64,000 nucleotides of DNA from Hoeflea_A sp039025395 (lineage in GTDB: Bacteria; Pseudomonadota; Alphaproteobacteria; Rhizobiales; Rhizobiaceae), in NCBI GenBank assembly GCA_039025395.1, contig JBCCOK010000026.1, forward strand, positions 1-64,000. The letters run 5' to 3'. Position 1 is the stretch's first letter. Each line of letters starts with the position of its first letter. Below the pieces are notes generated by a model. The model was not told where the DNA came from, did no database searches, and saw nothing but the letters and a program-made list of their open reading frames with translations. This document shows positions 50,546-59,254 of the stretch, piece after piece. The position numbers and the translations under genes are program-made.

Positions 50546-51979
50546 TCAGTTCGCGGCCGCTGCGCTTTTCTTGACAACCTCATAGCCATCCAGAGCCGCG
50601 GCCCGCGCCTGTTTGTGATCGATCATCGGCAGCGGATAGGTTTGGCCGAGGACAACACCGGCCCGTTCAAGGATTTCGGGCGGCGCTTCCGAAGGCGCAT
50701 GGATATGTTTGGCAGGCAGCTCCGCCAGTTCCGGACACCAGCGGCGCACATAGGATCCGTCGGGGTCGAATTTTCGGCCCTGCGCGGTCGGATTGAAAAT
50801 GCGAAAATAGGGCGCGGCGTCCGCGCCGCTCCCGGCGACCCACTGCCAGCTTGCCGTATTGTTGGCAAGATCGGCATCGACCAGCGTGTCCCAGAACCAG
50901 TCTTCGCCCTGTCTCCAGTCGATCTGAAGGTGTTTCGTCAGGAAGCTCGCGGCAACCATGCGGACACGGTTGTGCATATAGCCTGTCGACCAAAGCTCGC
51001 GCATTCCGGCATCGACCAGGGGGTAGCCTGTCCGGCCTTTTTGCCATGCCCTCAGGCGGGCATCGGAATCGACCCACGGATAGGCATCGAAAGACGTGTT
51101 CAGATTGCGCTTGGGCAGGGTCGGAAAATGATAGAGCAGGTGATTTGAAAACTCCCGCCAACCGATCTCGGCCAGGAACTTGTCGATATCTCCTTCAAGG
51201 TCCTGGCTCCTTTGTGCGCATCGCTTGGCGGCCGCCCAAATCTGCCGCGGCGAGATTTCACCGAAATGGATGTGTGGCGAAAGGCGCGAGACATTTTCGA
51301 GATCAGGCCGGTCACGAAGATGGCCATATCCGGCAATTCCGCTCTTCAAAAACGCCTCGAGGCGCTGCTGCGAACCCGCTTCACCGGGTTGCCATACGGG
51401 ACCGAAACCATCGGCCCAATCGGGACTATCCGGCACCAGCTTCCATTCGGAAAGGGGCTCGCCAGAGCCCGCTGGCAATTCACTGACGAATTCCGGCGCC
51501 GGATGGGGTTGCGAGATGGACTGGCGCAGGCAGGCACGCCAGAAAGCCGAGTAGACCTTGTAGGGACCATCGGTCTGTGTCTTGACTTCCCATGGTTCGA
51601 ACAGCAAAGCGCCATTGAAGCTTGCCACATCAAATCCGTCGGCCTTGAGCTTGGCCTTCACCGCCGTATCGGTCTCGATCGCCTCGGGTTCGTACCGGCG
51701 GTTCCAATAGACCCCTTGGGCGCCAGTCTCTTGGGCAAATGCCGGCACAACTTGCCGCGGATCTCCGCGCAGGTAGACAATACCGCCAAAGGCTTCTTCG
51801 AGCCGGCTCAGGCTATGGTGTAGCCACCAGCGGGACGCACTGCCGAGCGCGCGCAACGACGGGTCCTCCGTCTCGTCGAGAACATAAAGGCCGATGACCG
51901 ACCCTTTTGAGGCGGCATGGGCAAGGGCGGGATTGTCTGTCAGTCTCAAATCCTGGCGAAACCAGACGATGTTCTTCAT
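50546..51979 (-). CDS. phr: deoxyribodipyrimidine photolyase (class I CPD type)
   Basis: Light-driven repair of cyclobutane pyrimidine dimers; 477 residues. The antenna domain starts NIVWFRQDLRLTDNPALAHA. The FAD domain shows SRLSPHIHFGEISPRQIW near 240-257, EIGWREFSNHLLYHFP near 281-296, and the canonical catalytic block GYPLVDAGMRELWSTGYMHNRVRMVAASFL near 327-356, then DWRQGEDWFWDTLVDADLANNTASWQWVAGSG, including the electron-transfer tryptophans and the FAD-contacting Asn. It is convergent with the PhrB-like gene, 29 bp apart. No shared promoter is implied, but the pair gives two light-dependent repair or sensing activities. Confidence 0.93.
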   Translation of the reverse strand: MKNIVWFRQDLRLTDNPALAHAASKGSVIGLYVLDETEDPSLRALGSASRWWLHHSLSRLEEAFGGIVYLRGDPRQVVPAFAQETGAQGVYWNRRYEPEAIETDTAVKAKLKADGFDVASFNGALLFEPWEVKTQTDGPYKVYSAFWRACLRQSISQPHPAPEFVSELPAGSGEPLSEWKLVPDSPDWADGFGPVWQPGEAGSQQRLEAFLKSGIAGYGHLRDRPDLENVSRLSPHIHFGEISPRQIWAAAKRCAQRSQDLEGDIDKFLAEIGWREFSNHLLYHFPTLPKRNLNTSFDAYPWVDSDARLRAWQKGRTGYPLVDAGMRELWSTGYMHNRVRMVAASFLTKHLQIDWRQGEDWFWDTLVDADLANNTASWQWVAGSGADAAPYFRIFNPTAQGRKFDPDGSYVRRWCPELAELPAKHIHAPSEAPPEILERAGVVLGQTYPLPMIDHKQARAAALDGYEVVKKSAAAAN

Positions 51980-52193
51980 GCGGTGTCGTATCCTCGCAAG
52001 GTGGGCCGGTGATGGAAAATCGTGTTTGTTTTGTAGCCGCAGTCTGCCCTTATCTGTTCAGCCGCGGGCAATTTTCAATGGTTCGGCGCAACCGGGCCGG
52101 TGCGTCATGAATGTTGGAGGGGCGCTGAATGTTCTGTACCGTCAGCTGATCATGTTGGTTGCGCCGGAGCCGACACAGCGAAGGACAGGACAT

Positions 52194-52415
52194 GTGACTG
52201 GCAATAGCGAAAAGATCGAGGTCCTGCCGCCTGCCGAACCCGGTTTGACCGCCGCAGCGGCAAAGGAAAAGGTGCTGCCGCTGCTCGCTGAAACGCTCTT
52301 TACCGGCGGCGCAACCTCCGGGTGGTGGCTAAAGTCGGTACAGCTCCGTCTTGAAGCCAAAGGGATGGTCCAGAGGGCCAACAGCAAGCCGATGCGCCTG
52401 CATCTAGCAAAATGA
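52194..52415 (+). CDS. small DUF6958-like protein
   Basis: 73-residue protein resembling the C-terminal part of the DUF6958 family: EKIEVLPPAEPG at the start, then TLFTGGATSGWWLKSVQLRL and EAKGMVQRANSKPMRLHL, where the W-W-x-K-x-V-Q-L-x-L-E-A-K-G pattern is diagnostic. GTG at 52194 has AAGGA eight bases upstream and is chosen; an in-frame ATG at 52107 lacks a ribosome binding site. Function is unknown. It lies 214 bp beyond the start of the divergent photolyase gene. Confidence 0.6.
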   Translation: MTGNSEKIEVLPPAEPGLTAAAAKEKVLPLLAETLFTGGATSGWWLKSVQLRLEAKGMVQRANSKPMRLHLAK

Positions 52416-52938
52416 GGCCAGCGTTCATGAGACGCTACCGAGGCACGGTTTCAGTGGCACGCCCGAAGCTGAATCAAGTCGCATTGTCCTTTCTCGGCGG
52501 AATTTGAAGACGGGTCTTATGGTCGCAGAGCAAACTTTGCGGCAAGCTTCAACAACCTCAAAAACCTGTCGTGGTTTCCGAATGATAAACGGCAGCGCGC
52601 GCAGGGCGCCTGCAATCCCGGTGGCGGCATTAACCTTGACAATTTGTGTATGTTAACCGTTGCTGTAGAGCGGGTACGGCACGCTGGCGACCTCAAATCG
52701 GCAATCTCCATACAAAAACCTCAACTTATCGCCGATCTTGTTGCCGTTGATGCAAAGACCGATTGGTTAAATCTCACGTTCCCGAACCGGTTCGGGTCGC
52801 TTCCTGCGGTCTTTAGAATCTTAATTTCTAAACTGGTTATATTGTGTAAACCATTAATTTGATTACTTTAATTTAACCACACCCCTTTCCGTATTGTTGA
52901 GAGCAGAACGCCACACTGGGCTCGATTGGGGGTGTGGT
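52416..52938. other. 523-bp region without a recognised gene
   Basis: No convincing reading frame on either strand. The right third (52800-52885) is AT-rich and probably carries the promoter of the cell wall hydrolase gene. TTGACA at 52636-52641 has no matching -10 box. Nothing else was recognised. Confidence 0.4.
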
Positions 52939-53577
52939 GTGTTTAAAATTATCGCAACTATTCTGACCTGGCTTTTGATTACCGCAGCTTTGTGCGGACC
53001 GGCGCAGGCATTGCCCTTTCTTTCATTCCATATGGCTTTTCCGCGGCTGGTTCCATTGGTACCACAGCCGCCGAAGATCAATGTTGACGGCATAGAGAAA
53101 TATTGCCTTGCGCTTGCCATCTATCACGAAGCGCGCGGCGAGCCTTTGCCTGGCCAATTGGCGGTAGCCGTGACCATCGTCAACCGGGTTCGCTCCAATG
53201 CCTATCCCGATACGGTGTGCGGCGTCGTCTATCAGAATTCGGCTCGGCTGCACCGCTGCCAGTTCTCTTTCGCCTGCGACCGTCGCAGCGACATGCCTGA
53301 GAATGAGGGCGCCTTTGCCAGGGCCATGGACATGGCTGAGTTTACCAACACAATCAGAACCGATCTGGAAAGCAACCGCTTTTTCGGATCGCCGTTTGCC
53401 GTGTTGAGCGACATGACCCACTATCATCGCCATGACGTCAATCCGGTTTGGTCGAAGAAACTCGATCGACTGACACAAATCGGCGATCACGTGTTTTTCA
53501 AGAGCGATCGGGTCGTCGGGAAATACCGAACGGCTCCGGTGCCCACGCCTGTTCGCATCGTATCGGCCTGGTATTGA
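52939..53577 (+). CDS. cell wall hydrolase, SleB family
   Basis: Secreted peptidoglycan hydrolase (Hydrolase_2/SleB fold), 212 residues. A signal peptide spans about residues 1-24 (TILTWLLITAALCGPAQA). The catalytic domain begins KYCLALAIYHEARGEPLPGQLAVAVTIVNRV; Glu64 in HEARGE is the expected catalytic acid, and CGVVYQNSARLHRCQFSFACD and ALSDMTHYH-like sequence follow. The start is GTG at 52939, after a G-rich leader; the longer frame from 52894 would break the signal peptide pattern. In bacteria without spores these act in cell wall remodelling. It is a single-gene unit. Confidence 0.87.
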   Translation: MFKIIATILTWLLITAALCGPAQALPFLSFHMAFPRLVPLVPQPPKINVDGIEKYCLALAIYHEARGEPLPGQLAVAVTIVNRVRSNAYPDTVCGVVYQNSARLHRCQFSFACDRRSDMPENEGAFARAMDMAEFTNTIRTDLESNRFFGSPFAVLSDMTHYHRHDVNPVWSKKLDRLTQIGDHVFFKSDRVVGKYRTAPVPTPVRIVSAWY

Positions 53578-53837
53578 CAACGGGGATACAGGGAAAGGTC
53601 GGCAAAGACAGCAGCCTCCGCCGACGACCGTGATACAGATGTACCGCCGATCCGCCGCAGACTTCTGAATGTTTTTCCCCCGTGAACCGAAACACCCGGT
53701 GTGATTGAACACGCTCCTTCCGTTCTTCCGATATCCGATGCTCCAGCGTAGATGAGCTATCGCGAATCTAAAGCCGCGCCTAGACAGTCGCTTCACGCAA
53801 TGGGTATGGTTTTGCCGATAAAATCGGGAGGAAAACA

Positions 53838-54971
53838 ATGTCAAACATCGATTCGATACTTGAAAGAGGAGTCACCAACAACGCTGTTCCTTTTGTCGTT
53901 GCAATGCACGGCGACGCGGAGGGCGTTCGCTATGTTGGCTCTGCGGGCAATGCCGCAGATGGACGCGCCGCAACTGAACATACCGTTTTCCGGGTTTTTT
54001 CAATGACCAAAGCCATCGGCAGTCTGGCTGCGATGATTCTTATCGATCGTGGCAAGATCACTATGGATACGCCGGTAGTGGAGTTTTTGCCCGCGTGGAA
54101 CGAACTTATGGTGCTCGACGGCTTTGAGGGCGATAAGCCGATCATGCGCCAGCCGAAATCGAATGCAACCGTACGCCATCTCGCCACCCATACATCGGGC
54201 ATGGAATACGAGTTTTGGAACTCCGATGTTCCGGCGTACATGGAAAAAACGGAGCATCCCTCAATACTCTCCGGTCTCAATGCGTCGTTGAACTATCCAC
54301 TCACTACCGATCCGGGCACACGCTGGGGATACGGCCCCAATACCGACTGGCTGGGCCAGATTGTGGAGGCCGCCGATGGCCGCCGCATCGACGCCTTTTG
54401 CAATGATGAAATCTTTGGGCCCCTTGGGATGAAAGATACGGCTTTTGAACCCGACGGGCTCGAGCATCGACTGGCCGATGTTGCCATCCGCGGCGAAGAC
54501 GGCGCGTTCGGTCCTATGGAGATTGCGCCGCCGCCGCAACCAGAAATGTATGGCATGGGTCACGCTCTTTACTCGACCGCCGGAGACTATATGCGTTTTC
54601 TGCGTATGGTTTTGAACAAAGGTACGCTGGACGGAAACAGAATCCTGTCCGAAGACGGCGTAGCACACATGCTGGCAGACCAGATGAAAGGGCTGACCTT
54701 TGAAAAGATGCACTCTGTTTCACCATTGACGGCAGATGTGACAATGGAAGGCGATCCGGTGCACAGCTTTATGGCGGTATTGCATACATCCGATGTTCCG
54801 GGAAAGCGGTCCGCAGGCACCCAGAGCTGGGCGGGTGTCCTCAATACCCACTACTGGGTGGATCCGAAAAACAACCTCGCGGCTGTGATCATGACGCAGT
54901 CTCTGCCTTTTGTTGAACCGCAGTTCATGGCCCTCTACGACGAATACGAGCGGGCTGTATACGCCTCATAG
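53838..54971 (+). CDS. serine hydrolase of the beta-lactamase/esterase family
   Basis: Class C beta-lactamase-fold serine hydrolase, 377 residues. The nucleophile motif S-x-x-K is FRVFSMTKAIGS with Ser55 and Lys58, and the Tyr-x-Asn motif is RWGYGPNTDWLG near 160. HTSGMEYEFW near 117 is the usual esterase-type stretch, and AGTQSWAGVLNTHYWVDPKNNLAAVIMTQ near 317-345 supplies the C-terminal strand. There is no signal peptide, so it is likely a cytoplasmic esterase or lactone hydrolase (EstB/LovD type) and not a beta-lactamase. The ATG follows GGGAGG. No operon partners. Confidence 0.87.
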   Translation: MSNIDSILERGVTNNAVPFVVAMHGDAEGVRYVGSAGNAADGRAATEHTVFRVFSMTKAIGSLAAMILIDRGKITMDTPVVEFLPAWNELMVLDGFEGDKPIMRQPKSNATVRHLATHTSGMEYEFWNSDVPAYMEKTEHPSILSGLNASLNYPLTTDPGTRWGYGPNTDWLGQIVEAADGRRIDAFCNDEIFGPLGMKDTAFEPDGLEHRLADVAIRGEDGAFGPMEIAPPPQPEMYGMGHALYSTAGDYMRFLRMVLNKGTLDGNRILSEDGVAHMLADQMKGLTFEKMHSVSPLTADVTMEGDPVHSFMAVLHTSDVPGKRSAGTQSWAGVLNTHYWVDPKNNLAAVIMTQSLPFVEPQFMALYDEYERAVYAS

Positions 54972-55017
54972 GCAAAGCGGCTGCGTCGCAGGTTTTCACC
55001 CGACCAATAGATGGCTC

Positions 55018-55040
55018 GGCGCGCAATTTACTTGCGCGCC
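55018..55040 (+). terminator. hairpin terminator candidate after the serine hydrolase gene
   Basis: GGCGCGCAA (55018-55026) pairs perfectly with TTGCGCGCC (55032-55040) around a five-base loop TTTAC, 46 bp after the serine hydrolase stop. The stem is strong, but the following sequence (ACAGCTCTTTC) is only weakly T-rich. Confidence 0.5.
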
Positions 55041-55226
55041 ACAGCTCTTTCATAGCTTTGGCCAAGCCTTCATTTGGATACACCACATCATTCGGCCGCT
55101 CCGAGCGGAGTTGATTTGCACTTTGCAGAGGACGGCCTATTGTCACTTATGCGGACGGTCTAGCCCGGCCGGTATGACAAGGCGCATCGCATTTTTTGCC
55201 TTGAAGCTCACAGTCAGGAGGACTCC

Positions 55227-55517
55227 ATGCGCACGATGCTTTTGCCTGCAACATTCATCGCCCTTTGCTTTCCGGCAACTGCCTGGGCCGAGACGGTGTC
55301 GAACAACATGACGTGCGAAGAAGCCGTCGCCCATTACGAGCGGGATGGCCGCATCGATACGATCGCCGAAGGCGAGGTTGTGCCGATCTTTGGGGGCGTG
55401 CCGGCTGCCCAACGCGAAGAACTTTTCTGCGACGAGGGCGAACCGCCGGATCCGACTTTCGTCAAGACCACAGACCGCGAGGAATGCGCGGTCGCCTACA
55501 AGTGTACCGGAGAGTAG
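55227..55517 (+). CDS. small secreted cysteine-containing protein
   Basis: 96-residue protein with a clear signal peptide, about residues 1-21 (LLPATFIALCFPATAWA, cleavage before ETV). The mature part of about 75 residues has four cysteines (MTCEEA, LFCDEG, EECAVAYKC) that could make two disulfides, and is acidic. The ribosome binding site AGGAGG precedes the ATG well. No family was recognised. It stands alone, convergent with the acetyltransferase gene 38 bp away. Confidence 0.7.
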   Translation: MRTMLLPATFIALCFPATAWAETVSNNMTCEEAVAHYERDGRIDTIAEGEVVPIFGGVPAAQREELFCDEGEPPDPTFVKTTDREECAVAYKCTGE

Positions 55518-55555
55518 AGCGTTTCTGGCTTAGATTGAAACGATCGGCCGGGCGA

Positions 55556-56044
55556 TCAGCGCAACCATCTGACGAAAACATGACACGGTCCAAAGGTCGG
55601 ATCGTCATAGGTGGTCAGAAGGGTGCAGCCTGACCGGCCGAGCGCCACATGGGCAGGCTCATTTTCCACCGAAGAGCAAAAACCAACCAGCGGGGCGGCG
55701 GTCAATTGCTTGAGCCTGTCAGCGAGCAATTCGATCGCGCAAGGACCTATACCTTGGCCGGTCAGGCCTTCTTCACCGATAAACAGATCGCAATCGACAG
55801 AGCCTTCGGGGACTTCGTCAAGGCCGACGGACTGTAGCGCTTCCAGATCAACGGTTTCCCAACGGATGTAACCCACCGCCTCGCCATTTGTTGCAATGAA
55901 CGCGTGATTGTCACGCGGCGTGGCGTCAAACTGCGCGAGGCGATCCGATGGATCGCCCCACCAGCGCGTCACATGGGGCTTGGCCAGCCAAGCTTCGATG
56001 CGCGGCCTGTCTTGTTCGGGAGAGACTAAAACGAGTTCGACCAT
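55556..56044 (-). CDS. GNAT family N-acetyltransferase (AAC(6')-like)
   Basis: Acetyl-CoA-dependent acetyltransferase of 162 residues, Acetyltransf_8 type as in aminoglycoside 6'-acetyltransferases and siderophore enzymes. Evidence: HVTRWWGDPSDRLAQFDATPRDNHAFIATNGEAVGYIRWE in the first half and the acetyl-CoA loop GLTGQGIGPCAIELLAD near 91-107. ATG at 56044 is chosen because the neighbouring gene's stop at 56058 lies just before it; a frame open to 56146 would overlap that gene. It is 13 bp downstream of the DUF3500 gene and probably co-transcribed. Resistance function is not implied; the substrate is unknown. Confidence 0.85.
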   Translation of the reverse strand: MVELVLVSPEQDRPRIEAWLAKPHVTRWWGDPSDRLAQFDATPRDNHAFIATNGEAVGYIRWETVDLEALQSVGLDEVPEGSVDCDLFIGEEGLTGQGIGPCAIELLADRLKQLTAAPLVGFCSSVENEPAHVALGRSGCTLLTTYDDPTFGPCHVFVRWLR

Positions 56045-56057
56045 CGCCCGGAGCGCC

Positions 56058-57086
56058 TCAACCGGAGATGCGATGGGCGCCGAAATTGCGGGCCGTATCG
56101 TGAAAAACGGCATGCAAATGAAGCGGCTGGTTGCGCAGGCTCGCAAATTCGATCAAGAGGTCAGAGCCGGTGAGCCGATAGTACACAGAACCGTCCAGAT
56201 CGGCGCCGCCCCATGCAAACCGCATCGCGTCCCTGTCTTCATCGTTGAGAATCCGTGCCTGTCTGGTTGCAAGCTGCGGCGGCAAAACTTCGGTTGCGTA
56301 GACCTCGACAAGTCGAGCAACCATATCCTGCTGTCTTTGGTTCAGATCGCCCAGGGGTACGCCCGCCGCTTCCGATGCCACCTGCCGTTCTGCGCCGCGG
56401 TTGGAACGGATATTGCCCGGAGACCGTTCCCAAATGAGCGCACGCCTCCGGTTTGCAGCCGCAAGGTCGCCAAACAGTGTGCGGCCGAGCGCCTCCTCCT
56501 CCTTTAACACCACGAGGCCACGGTGAGGACCGGACGGTACCGTGTTGGGCTCTGAAGAGAACGAGCTCGGTGTGGTCGAAATCACTTCGTCATCCAGCAA
56601 GGTGAATGTCAGCGACAGGTGATGGCCTTCCCAGCGCCAAGACCAACTGCCGTTGCTTGCAGGCGTACCATAGATCTGGAGGCTGAACCGTTCCCGGTTG
56701 CGGTTTGGCGAGCCCTTGCCCCACTCATCTCTCAGGATATCCTGCTGCAGCATGATGTTCATTGCCTTCTCAAGGCCGAACTGGCTCGTTCCGCTTGCCA
56801 GAAGCTCCAGCGCGAGGTCCTTCTGAGGTGGCGTCATCTGCTCCAAGGCAAGCCCCGGCGCGCGTATCGAACCGAGCATGAAGTTCCACGCCTTGCGGTC
56901 ACCGGAATCGAAAGGAAACAACACGGCGTCGCGCTGCGTTGCCTCGAGTGAAGCAAGCAGGTCGGTCGCATGTGCGCGCATCTGCTCGCCCACAGTTTTC
57001 GCTTGCGCGCGCGCCGGGGTGGCCATCAATGTTGAAAGGCCAGCAGCCGCACCTGCGGCGAGAAGTTTGCGGCGGTTCATATCCAT
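56058..57086 (-). CDS. DUF3500 family exported protein
   Basis: 342-residue protein of the DUF3500 family. The N-terminus NRRKLLAAGAAAGLSTLMATPARA has a twin-arginine-like signal ending about residue 28. After it the family pattern appears: LEATQRDAVLFPFDSGDRKAWNFML near 47-71, GLALEQMTPPQKDLALELLASGTS near 77-100, and SWSWRWEGHHLSLTFTLLDDEVISTTPSSFSSEPNTVPSGPHRGL near 146-190, then EALGRTLFGDL. No activity is established for the family. It is followed closely by the GNAT gene. Confidence 0.83.
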   Translation of the reverse strand: MDMNRRKLLAAGAAAGLSTLMATPARAQAKTVGEQMRAHATDLLASLEATQRDAVLFPFDSGDRKAWNFMLGSIRAPGLALEQMTPPQKDLALELLASGTSQFGLEKAMNIMLQQDILRDEWGKGSPNRNRERFSLQIYGTPASNGSWSWRWEGHHLSLTFTLLDDEVISTTPSSFSSEPNTVPSGPHRGLVVLKEEEALGRTLFGDLAAANRRRALIWERSPGNIRSNRGAERQVASEAAGVPLGDLNQRQQDMVARLVEVYATEVLPPQLATRQARILNDEDRDAMRFAWGGADLDGSVYYRLTGSDLLIEFASLRNQPLHLHAVFHDTARNFGAHRISG

Positions 57087-57338
57087 CCGTTACGCCTCCT
57101 GCGCGTTCTGCATGTGTCGATTCATTTAGTGCTCAATCCGGGCAGAACAATTCTATCTCGACGTTGCGTCGGCAACTTGAACGGGACACCGGATCAGCGC
57201 TTCTCCGCTTCAAGTCACACCCATTGGCACTGGCCCCGCAACGGCAACGGTTGCGCCGTGCGAAATCCGTCGGGGCATTTGGTGCGTAGTAGGACTTGAA
57301 CAAGGCGAACAGCAGGTAGAGTTGAACGGAGATATCTG

Positions 57339-58151
57339 ATGCCTCAAGCGGCGCAGGTACAGCATGGTTGGGCGGGCCTCAACAGACTACTGCAGGATGA
57401 GCCTGTCTTCACTGCCGGCGGGATCTTGATGCTTGCTCTTATCCTTCCGACCATGCTGCTTTTTGTCATCGACACGCGGACAATCGGCGGCGAGAGTCTC
57501 TGGATCAAACCTCTGAAGTTTGAGATTTCCCTTGCAGTGTTCTTTTTTACGCTGGCCGTGTTTGCGCGATTCCTGCCACCCGACTTCCTGAACGGCAACG
57601 GTTACCGCGCCTATGCGATGGTGATTGTCGGTTGTGCAATTGCGGAAATGATCTGGATTATCGGCGCGTCGGCCTACGGAACCACGTCGCACTTCAATAC
57701 AGATCCTTTCTGGTCAGCAATGTATGGCCTCATGGGCATTATCGCGACGATTCTGACCTCAGCGACGCTGGTCTACGGTGTCGTCATCCTTCGGTCCGGA
57801 AACACGGATCCTATAGCCACTGCGGTGGCAGTCAGCCTGATTCTGACCTTCTTTCTGACCATCGTGGTGGCGTTCCGCCTTGCCGGCAATGAGGGAAACC
57901 TCGTCGGCGAAGCGGTCACCGGTCACGTGCTGCCCGTGCTTGGCTGGTCGCGCGAGGTTGGTGACCTGCGCGTTCCCCATTTCTTTGCCCTTCATGCCAT
58001 GCAGATCGTGCCGCTACTCATGGTTTTCATTGCACTTTTTGCGGAGCCATTGATGACCCGCAGCGCTGCCATTGCGGTCTGTATAGCCTATTGTATTTTC
58101 ACCTTGGCGACGTTCGCCCAGGCCCTCAATGCCCGCCCGTTCATTTCCTGA
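57339..58151 (+). CDS. seven-helix membrane protein of unknown family
   Basis: 270-residue integral membrane protein. Hydrophobic segments lie near residues 26-45, 63-81, 92-113, 124-148, 157-178, 213-232 and 240-262. The first loop contains IDTRTIGGESLWIKPLKFEISLAV, and a late loop GWSREVGDLRVPHFFALHAMQIVPL carries conserved-looking His residues that could bind metal or heme. The ATG is preceded by GGAG. No family name could be assigned with confidence. It has no operon partner; a VOC-type gene starts 107 bp downstream. Confidence 0.75.
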   Translation: MPQAAQVQHGWAGLNRLLQDEPVFTAGGILMLALILPTMLLFVIDTRTIGGESLWIKPLKFEISLAVFFFTLAVFARFLPPDFLNGNGYRAYAMVIVGCAIAEMIWIIGASAYGTTSHFNTDPFWSAMYGLMGIIATILTSATLVYGVVILRSGNTDPIATAVAVSLILTFFLTIVVAFRLAGNEGNLVGEAVTGHVLPVLGWSREVGDLRVPHFFALHAMQIVPLLMVFIALFAEPLMTRSAAIAVCIAYCIFTLATFAQALNARPFIS

Positions 58152-58257
58152 TAATTGATCAGCGCACACCGGATTGCGCGGCGCACGGTTTTGCCACAGT
58201 CTGCTGGTCTTTATGCTCAAGTGTCGTGGAATGAACGTAGTTTAAGATGTCTAGACG

Positions 58258-58716
58258 ATGAGCCTCCTGCACATCTCGATTAATGCGGAGGAGCCGCAAC
58301 GGGTCGCAGCATTCCTGGCGCAAATCATGGCCGGACGCGTTCTGCCGTTCCCTCCGTTTCCCGATTGCTGGATCGCATTTACACAGAAGGATAACGGTAC
58401 GGCGATCGAAGTGTACCCTGTCACGCACAACCTGCGCGCCGGACCCGAACAGATCGTATGCGATATAGGCGAACCGGCGCGTGGAGCGACTTTTGTCCAC
58501 GCCGCGATAGGTTCGCCGCTCATGGAAGCTGAAATCCTCGCCGAAGCCGGGTCGGAAGGGTGGCTGGCACGCAAATGCAATCGCGGACCGTTCGAGTGCA
58601 TAGAGGTCTGGCTTGAAAACCGTCTGCTGGTCGAAGTTCTCGATCCCGGCATGCAAGCCGATTACCGCCGCGGCATGACGGTCAGCAATTGGTCACGCAT
58701 GTTCTCGCTCGACTGA
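58258..58716 (+). CDS. VOC (glyoxalase-like) family protein
   Basis: 152-residue protein with a vicinal-oxygen-chelate-like pattern: it opens SLLHISINAEEPQRVAAFLAQIMAG, where His5 is a possible first metal ligand, and IAFTQKDNGTAIEVYPVTHNLR near 39-60 has Glu51 in the usual second-ligand position of a VOC module. The second half is CIEVWLENRLLVEVLDPGMQ near 114-133 with another Glu. No clear ribosome binding site precedes the ATG. Activity cannot be assigned; the family spans lyases, dioxygenases and binding proteins. Confidence 0.65.
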   Translation: MSLLHISINAEEPQRVAAFLAQIMAGRVLPFPPFPDCWIAFTQKDNGTAIEVYPVTHNLRAGPEQIVCDIGEPARGATFVHAAIGSPLMEAEILAEAGSEGWLARKCNRGPFECIEVWLENRLLVEVLDPGMQADYRRGMTVSNWSRMFSLD

Positions 58717-58776
58717 AGCGCTCAATCAAGGGACCAGATTTATAACTCGCGCCCTTTGGATGCCGGCCAATTCAAG

Positions 58777-59190
58777 CTAGCCGAGTTTTTCCAATTCTTC
58801 TTCGGTCAGCACCCTCGAGCGTGTCAGAAACCGCTTCTCGCGGCCGTTATCGAGGCTGAACATTCCGCCGCGTCCCGGAACGACATCGAGGATCAGTTGC
58901 GTGTGCTTCCAGGCCTCGAATTGCGGTCCGGAGATCCACACCTCAGCCCCGTCCACTTCGCCGAGAAGAACATCGCTTGTGCCGATGTGGAATTCTCCTT
59001 TCGGGTAGCACATGGGCGACGAGCCGTCACAACAGCCACCTGATTGATGAAACATGATCGGTCCGTGGTCTTCGCGTATCTCGGCCATCAGGGTGCGCGC
59101 TGATTCCGTTGCGGTGACCCGGCAGAACATTTCCGTGCCCGGGACAACGTCACCGTCGATTACACAGGACACCTCGGCGTTCTCCTGCAT
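58777..59190 (-). CDS. DUF779 family protein
   Basis: 137-residue protein of the DUF779 family, which is regularly encoded beside acetaldehyde-type dehydrogenases. The signature is HGPIMFHQSGGCCDGSSPMCYPKGEFH near 40-66, with a Cys-Cys and a further Cys that look like a metal or redox site; ISGPQFEAWKHTQLILDVVPGRGGMFSLDNGREKRFLTRSR follows. ATG at 59190 is preceded by GGAGGAGAG. It is 64 bp downstream of the dehydrogenase gene on the same strand and probably co-transcribed. Its exact role is unknown. Confidence 0.88.
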   Translation of the reverse strand: MQENAEVSCVIDGDVVPGTEMFCRVTATESARTLMAEIREDHGPIMFHQSGGCCDGSSPMCYPKGEFHIGTSDVLLGEVDGAEVWISGPQFEAWKHTQLILDVVPGRGGMFSLDNGREKRFLTRSRVLTEEELEKLG

Positions 59191-59254
59191 TTTATCTCTC
59201 CTCCGTATGCCGGTGCGGGGCCCGTAAGCCCCGCACTTCATGACTCAGTGTTCC

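Noticed and set aside
52644..52862. A 72-residue open frame in the gap before the SleB gene
   Set aside because: No ribosome binding site, no family pattern, and it runs into an AT-rich promoter-like stretch.
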